DNA of 45,791 nucleotides from Bacteroidales bacterium (GTDB lineage: Bacteria > Bacteroidota > Bacteroidia > Bacteroidales > UBA932). Under the pieces are notes generated by a model that worked only from the letters and a program-made list of their open reading frames with translations, was not told the origin of the DNA and searched no databases. Each line of letters begins with the position of its first letter. The stretch's first letter is position 1. Below, in pieces: positions 42,353 through 45,791 of this stretch. The stretch is from NCBI GenBank assembly GCA_017519865.1, contig JAFWRQ010000019.1:1-45791 (forward strand), given 5' to 3'. The position numbers and the translations under genes were made by a program.

Positions 42353-43885
42353 TCAGCGCAGGTCTGCCAGATGGGCGTCCATCCAATTCCATTTATCCGT
42401 GAATCCCTTCTTGATGCGGTCCACAGCCTGCTGGAACGTCATCTGCTCGTCCCCGTTCTCGTTCTGCGTGTAGGGAATGGGCCAGAGGGAATGGTTGTAC
42501 TCTTCTGAAAGGCGGATTTTCTCTGCCATCACGTCGATGTAGTCCGTGAGTTTCAACAAGTCGTTCTTCTTGCTTTCCCAAAGTTCCAGCATCCTGTTCC
42601 GGAACTTCTCGTCCTTATACAGCGCAGGATAATAGACCGTCCTGGTGGCTCCTGCCCACTGGTGGGAAAGGGACGGGACGAATCCGTGGTAGTCGAAGTC
42701 CCAGACCGGACCGGAGTAGATCTTGCCGCCTCTCTGCTTGTATAGATATACGCTGTGCGGACCGTTCCATGGCCAGTTGCCGTAGAAGTCGGTATTGTTG
42801 GCGAGTTCGTTGACGAACATGAACCAGATGGCGCTGTCCACGTCGAAGTACTCCTCGTACTCGTGGTTTTTCACGCGCGCCTGATCCTTCAGCAGCGTTT
42901 CGAGGTCGCGGACGTATCCCTGGATGTACTTGAAAGCAGCTGTCGAGATAGCCTCCTCGTCCGGCTCCTTGACCTGGTAAGGGAGGTTGAAGAGGGGTGA
43001 AGTGAACCTGCTGGGCTCGTTGTAATAGTCGTGATAGGTGTCAAGTTCAAGCAGATAGCCCCCGGTGATGAGTTCCGGGTCAGTCTCGAAATCATCCATC
43101 TCCTCAACGTCCACCCTGTTCGGGTCTATTTTGATCTGCTCGCAGAGATAGTAGTTGCCGGCGGGCTTGCCGTTGAATTCGACTTCGACGAACTGTCCGC
43201 GGACGGTGTAGGGGAGTCCTGTCTGGCGCGAGAGCCAGAAAGCCGCGTCGTTGCGGAGGAGCGTGCGGTCCTTCCAGTTGGCGAGGAGTATCCAGCGCTT
43301 GTGCTTGGGCATTCCGAGCACTGAACTCTTCTTGTCTAGCTTGAGGGCGTAGGGTTTCTTGGGATAGCCCCAGGTGGAGTTGCCGCGGCCCTTGATGCTC
43401 ATCCCTCCGTCGTAATCGACCGTGCCGTCGGGGTTTTCGATGCGAAGCGATGCGCCCTCCATCCATATCTCCTTGCTTTGGACGGTGCGCCCCATGGGTG
43501 TGGTGATACGGACTACTGGAAGACCGGTATTACGTACGACGAGGGTGTATTCATTCTCCGATTTCCCGTTCTTGACCGTCAGCGTTACGGGCTTCGTGGC
43601 GTCGACAGGGGTCACTCCGCTGATCAGTTCGGTGTCTCCGGCGAAGACGGTATCTCCGAAGATGTTGAAGGAAAGGACTATGGAGGAAAAATCGGTGACG
43701 GTCGGGAGCGTGACGGTGAAAGTCAGGCTCTGCTTGTCCAGTACCGCATCGCGACCATTCACGGAGATGGACGAAATCTCCGCGGGGGCGTATGTTTCAG
43801 GCTCTTCCGGACCGCCGCAGGCGGCCGCGCACATAAGTGCCAGGGCCGCCAGGACGGTTCGGATGCAAAAATGTTTCCAGGACAT
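42353..43885 (-). CDS. CotH-kinase-domain lipoprotein
   Basis: The 510-residue protein has a lipoprotein signal (lipobox AAAC, Cys23), an Ig-like N-terminal region (about 35-120) and a CotH protein-kinase-like domain. Recognisable motifs are KGRGNSTWGYPKKPYALKL, LRNDAAFWL, GNYYLCEQIKIDPNRV and the metal-binding WDFD. CotH of Bacillus phosphorylates spore coat proteins; the targets of the many Bacteroidota envelope relatives are unknown. Its start codon shares one base with the pgi stop, so it is cotranscribed with pgi. Location on the outer face or in the periplasm is inferred from the lipobox. Confidence 0.87.
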   Translation of the reverse strand: MSWKHFCIRTVLAALALMCAAACGGPEEPETYAPAEISSISVNGRDAVLDKQSLTFTVTLPTVTDFSSIVLSFNIFGDTVFAGDTELISGVTPVDATKPVTLTVKNGKSENEYTLVVRNTGLPVVRITTPMGRTVQSKEIWMEGASLRIENPDGTVDYDGGMSIKGRGNSTWGYPKKPYALKLDKKSSVLGMPKHKRWILLANWKDRTLLRNDAAFWLSRQTGLPYTVRGQFVEVEFNGKPAGNYYLCEQIKIDPNRVDVEEMDDFETDPELITGGYLLELDTYHDYYNEPSRFTSPLFNLPYQVKEPDEEAISTAAFKYIQGYVRDLETLLKDQARVKNHEYEEYFDVDSAIWFMFVNELANNTDFYGNWPWNGPHSVYLYKQRGGKIYSGPVWDFDYHGFVPSLSHQWAGATRTVYYPALYKDEKFRNRMLELWESKKNDLLKLTDYIDVMAEKIRLSEEYNHSLWPIPYTQNENGDEQMTFQQAVDRIKKGFTDKWNWMDAHLADLR

Positions 43886-45231
43886 TATTCGCCGATGCGC
43901 TTCAGGATGGCAGCGGTCTGCTCCTCGAAACCGGGCTTGCGGAGCAGGGCGAACATGTTCTTCTTGTAGGCCTCTACACCGGGCTGGTTGAAAGGATTGA
44001 TGCCGAGGGTATAGGCGCTGACGCCGCAGGCGAACTCGAAGAAATAGAAGAGGCTGCCGAGATTGTACTCGTCAATCTTCTCCACGGAGACCTCCATCTG
44101 GGGAACTCCGCCGTCGATGTGGGCGAGCTTTGTGCCGAGCTGTGCCATTGCGTTGCAATGCTCGACATGCTGGCCAGCGAGATAGTTGAGGCAGTCGAGG
44201 TTCTGGGGGTCGGACTCGATGACGACGCTGCGGCTGCTGGTCTTAGAAGTCACTACGGTCTCGAACATTATGCGGGAACCCTCCTGGATGAACTGACCCA
44301 TGGAATGGAGGTCGGCGGTATTGGTGACGGAGGCGGGATAGATGCCCTTGAGCTCCTTGCCCTCGGACTCGCCGTAAAGCTGCTTCCACCACTCGGCGAG
44401 GTAGAAGAACTTGGGATTGTAGGTGACGAGGATCTCGGTGCTCTTGCCGTAGACGCTGTAAAGGGCGTTGCGCATCGCTGCGTACTGCACGGCGGCGTTG
44501 TCCTCTCCCTTGACCTTGAGGACCTCACGGGTTTCGGCTGCGCCGGCGAGCATTGCGCGGACGTTGAATCCTGCGATGAGGATGGGGAGCAGGCCGACGG
44601 GGGTCAGGACGGAATAGCGGCCGCCGACGTTGTCGGGGACGACATAGCTCTTATAGCCTTCCTGGGTAGCGAGGGTCTTGAGGGCGCCCTTCTTGGCGTC
44701 GGTGACGGCGACGATGCGCTCGGCGGCCTCCTTGCGGCCGTAGCGCTCCTCGATGAATTTCTTGACGATTCGGAATGCAACTGCAGGCTCCGTGGTGGTT
44801 CCGGACTTGGAGATGACGATGCAGGCGCAGTTGCGCTCGGCCATCAGGTCCATCAGCTCGGCAAGGTACTCCTCGGAGAGGTTGTTGCCGGCGAAGACTA
44901 CCTCGGGCGCATCGCCGGGCTTGCGGAGCTGCTTGGCGAAATTGTGGGAGAGGGCCTCGATGGCGCAGCGGGCGCCGAGGTACGAGCCTCCGATGCCGAT
45001 GACGACGGCCAGGTCGACGCCCTTGGCCTTCCAGTCTGCCTGGATCTCCTCGAACTCCCTGATAAGGCTTTCGGGAATGTCCACGGGAAGGGTTTTCCAT
45101 CCGAGGAAATCGTTGCCGGCGCCGGTTTCGGCCTCGAGAACGTCGAAAGCCTTGAGGGCCTTGTCAACATATTCCTTGTAATCAGCATCTTTCTCGAAGG
45201 AGGCGCATCCTCCCAAATCAATTTTAACCAT
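43885..45231 (-). CDS. pgi: Glucose-6-phosphate isomerase
   Basis: This glycolytic enzyme interconverts glucose-6-phosphate and fructose-6-phosphate. The 448-residue protein belongs to the short bacterial type (about 450 residues) with IGIGGSYLGAR, SKSGTTTEPA, the catalytic Glu region GQFIQEGSRIMFETVV, the His region and a C-terminal Lys in AYKKN. Sequence is complete. It lies downstream of a TATCTTTG promoter box and leads a two-gene operon with the CotH-kinase lipoprotein. Confidence 0.96.
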   Translation of the reverse strand: MVKIDLGGCASFEKDADYKEYVDKALKAFDVLEAETGAGNDFLGWKTLPVDIPESLIREFEEIQADWKAKGVDLAVVIGIGGSYLGARCAIEALSHNFAKQLRKPGDAPEVVFAGNNLSEEYLAELMDLMAERNCACIVISKSGTTTEPAVAFRIVKKFIEERYGRKEAAERIVAVTDAKKGALKTLATQEGYKSYVVPDNVGGRYSVLTPVGLLPILIAGFNVRAMLAGAAETREVLKVKGEDNAAVQYAAMRNALYSVYGKSTEILVTYNPKFFYLAEWWKQLYGESEGKELKGIYPASVTNTADLHSMGQFIQEGSRIMFETVVTSKTSSRSVVIESDPQNLDCLNYLAGQHVEHCNAMAQLGTKLAHIDGGVPQMEVSVEKIDEYNLGSLFYFFEFACGVSAYTLGINPFNQPGVEAYKKNMFALLRKPGFEEQTAAILKRIGE

Positions 45232-45277
45232 AATGTTATAGAATATTAAAATGTTATTCCTTTTTCGGCGAAGTTTA

Positions 45278-45285
45278 CAAAGATA
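45278..45285 (-). promoter_or_regulatory. Predicted -7 box of pgi
   Basis: The minus strand reads TATCTTTG, 46 bp before the pgi ATG. TTCA lies at the 19-nt -33 distance, a partial match to TTTG. Confidence 0.6.
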
Positions 45286-45334
45286 TGCTTTTTCCGGCCG
45301 TAAATGAAGAACAATTCAAATAATTTAAATAAAA

Positions 45335-45365
45335 TTTGCAGGTTCCAAAAAACTGCGTAACTTTG
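45335..45365 (+). promoter_or_regulatory. Promoter of tRNA-Asp
   Basis: TTTG at 45335-45338, exactly 19 nt, then TAACTTTG at 45358-45365. The flanks AAAATTTGCAGG and CTTTGCAATCGC repeat those of the tRNA-Phe promoter. Confidence 0.93.
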
Positions 45366-45398
45366 CAATCGCTTCTTACGGGAGGCAGTTGAAATACT

Positions 45399-45472
45399 GG
45401 TGCGGTAGTTCAGCTGGTTAGAATGCCGGCCTGTCACGCCGGAGGTCGCGAGTTCGAGTCTCGTCCGCACCG
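45399..45472 (+). tRNA. tRNA-Asp (anticodon GTC)
   Basis: The acceptor GGTGCGG pairs with CCGCACC. The anticodon stem GCCGGC-type arm encloses the loop CTGTCAC (anticodon GTC), and the T-loop TTCGAGT is canonical. The discriminator is G, as expected for tRNA-Asp. CCA is not encoded. It has its own promoter and terminator. Confidence 0.96.
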
Positions 45473-45475
45473 CTT

Positions 45476-45512
45476 AAAACGCCTTTGCAGATATCTGCGA
45501 GGCGTTTTTTGT
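45476..45512 (+). terminator. Terminator after tRNA-Asp
   Basis: Arms AAAACGCCT (45476-45484) and AGGCGTTTT (45500-45508), with the inner pairing TGCAGAT/ATCTGC, precede a run of T. Confidence 0.9.
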
Positions 45513-45663
45513 TTCTAGTGCCCCAAATAATGCCCCGTTTCTTGCGAATTAAAAGAAATTCGCATTCGTCTGAATTCGTGTGCAGACTTCTGCCTTTATC
45601 AATGGTTCACTGCATAGTTTTACGATGGATTAAAAGAAATAATCGAAAAATTATATCTAAATA
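45513..45663. other. AT-rich gene-free spacer with short repeats, possible old attachment region
   Basis: No coding frame is supported here. It contains two GCCCC motifs about 10 bp apart (within 45522-45538), a 7-bp inverted repeat GCGAATT/AATTCGC (45544-45550 and 45557-45563) and repeated ATTCG words. Such sequence just after a tRNA 3' end could be a remnant of an element integration site, but no integrase or direct repeat of the tRNA end is seen. Confidence 0.35.
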
Positions 45664-45694
45664 GTTGTATAGTTAAATTATTTAGCTATATTTG
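45664..45694 (+). promoter_or_regulatory. Promoter of the BlaI-like gene
   Basis: GTTG at 45664-45667, a 19-nt spacer and TATATTTG at 45687-45694, 19 bp before the ATG at 45714. The -7 box overlaps the end of the dyad at 45669-45689. Confidence 0.75.
45669..45689. promoter_or_regulatory. 21-bp dyad, probable repressor operator
   Basis: ATAGTTAAAT, a central T and ATTTAGCTAT form an inverted repeat matching at 9 of 10 arm positions. It fills the promoter spacer and enters the -7 box, the place where a BlaI/MecI-type repressor would block its own transcription. Operator role is inferred from position and symmetry. Confidence 0.6.
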
Positions 45695-45713
45695 CAGAAA
45701 AACTACTCGGCTT

Positions 45714-45791
45714 ATGAAACGACTGACCAAGAAAGAGGAAATCATCATGGAGCACTTCTGGGACAAAGGGCCCCTGTTTGTGAGGGAGTTA
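45714..45791 (+). CDS. BlaI/MecI/CopY-family transcriptional repressor (5' part, cut by window end)
   Basis: Only the first 26 codons are in the window. They read MKRLTKKEEIIMEHF followed by WDKGPLFVREL, the start of the winged-helix domain of penicillinase-repressor-type regulators. In Bacteroidota such genes are usually followed by an M56/BlaR1-like sensor peptidase, which would lie beyond the window. The upstream dyad fits autoregulation. Confidence 0.85.
   Translation, partial: MKRLTKKEEIIMEHFWDKGPLFVREL

Noticed and set aside
43837-45249. 470-codon plus-strand frame antisense to pgi
   Set aside because: Pgi motifs are clear on the minus strand; the antisense frame is a shadow.
45246-45470. 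74-codon minus-strand frame across tRNA-Asp
   Set aside because: Its N-terminal peptide is simply the reverse translation of the tRNA gene (MRTRLELATSGV), a known false-annotation pattern.
1-45791. CRISPR array, rRNA operon or phage module
   Set aside because: No regularly spaced direct repeats of CRISPR type, no rRNA sequence and no phage structural genes were seen. The only regular repeats are the four palindromic units around the RAYT-like gene.

Overview
The window is a dense, high-GC stretch of a Bacteroidota chromosome, most likely order Bacteroidales. The evidence is: core promoters of the Bacteroidota type (TTTG, 19-20 nt, TAnnTTTG) before the tRNA genes and several operons; few Shine-Dalgarno sequences; zinc-free type B ribosomal protein L31; clpP-clpX; many secreted S9 peptidases and lipoproteins; and family types common in Bacteroidales (golvesin-domain amidase, patatin-Omp85, CotH kinase lipoprotein). 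I cannot assign a genus from the sequence alone.

Layout. 1-1632: an accessory-looking island before clpP. It holds a REP-associated tyrosine transposase (RAYT)-like gene at 321-1304, flanked on each side by two 38-bp palindromic units at exact 72-bp spacing, and by pyrimidine- and purine-rich tracts. 1633-3539: clpP-clpX, closed by a bidirectional terminator. 3573-10248 (minus): a peptide-degradation operon (membrane-anchored small protein, DPP IV-like S9, second S9 peptidase, cytosolic M20 dipeptidase). 10364-13229 (minus): rpmE (type B), a NamZ/DUF1343-like gene and a glmM-type phosphohexomutase. 13356-13427: tRNA-Glu, followed by a small lipoprotein gene. 14065-15909 (minus): a PriA homologue that has lost its ATPase motifs and zinc domain. 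15980-16669 (minus): an OmpA-like lipoprotein. 16820-16892: tRNA-Phe. 16942-19678 (minus): recA-trpS plus a half-length aldehyde dehydrogenase-like gene. 19817-25369 (minus): a CpsB/YwqE-like phosphatase, rfbD, rlmN, a patatin-Omp85 protein and recX, tightly packed. 25455-27658 (plus): rnhA-pdxA-rfbC. 27774-31774 (plus): dapB-lysC-dapA-asd, the shared aspartate-to-tetrahydrodipicolinate route feeding lysine and meso-DAP peptidoglycan. 31790-41268 (minus): a six-gene operon (TPR protein, WalJ-like hydrolase, MsbA-like ABC exporter, VanZ-like protein, secreted amidase-like protein, CyuA-like enzyme). 41350-42351: an M28-like protein lacking catalytic residues. 42353-45231 (minus): pgi and a CotH-kinase lipoprotein. 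45399-45472: tRNA-Asp. 45714-end: the start of a BlaI/MecI-type repressor behind a 21-bp operator-like dyad.

Most of the window is housekeeping. The most unusual items are the RAYT island with its ordered palindrome quartet (a candidate Bacteroidota REP/RAYT system) and the intact but motif-stripped PriA homologue. Two further likely pseudo-enzymes are the M28-like protein and the half aldehyde dehydrogenase. The three tRNA genes share an extended promoter sequence. Annotation rests on reading motifs by eye; no database search was run.
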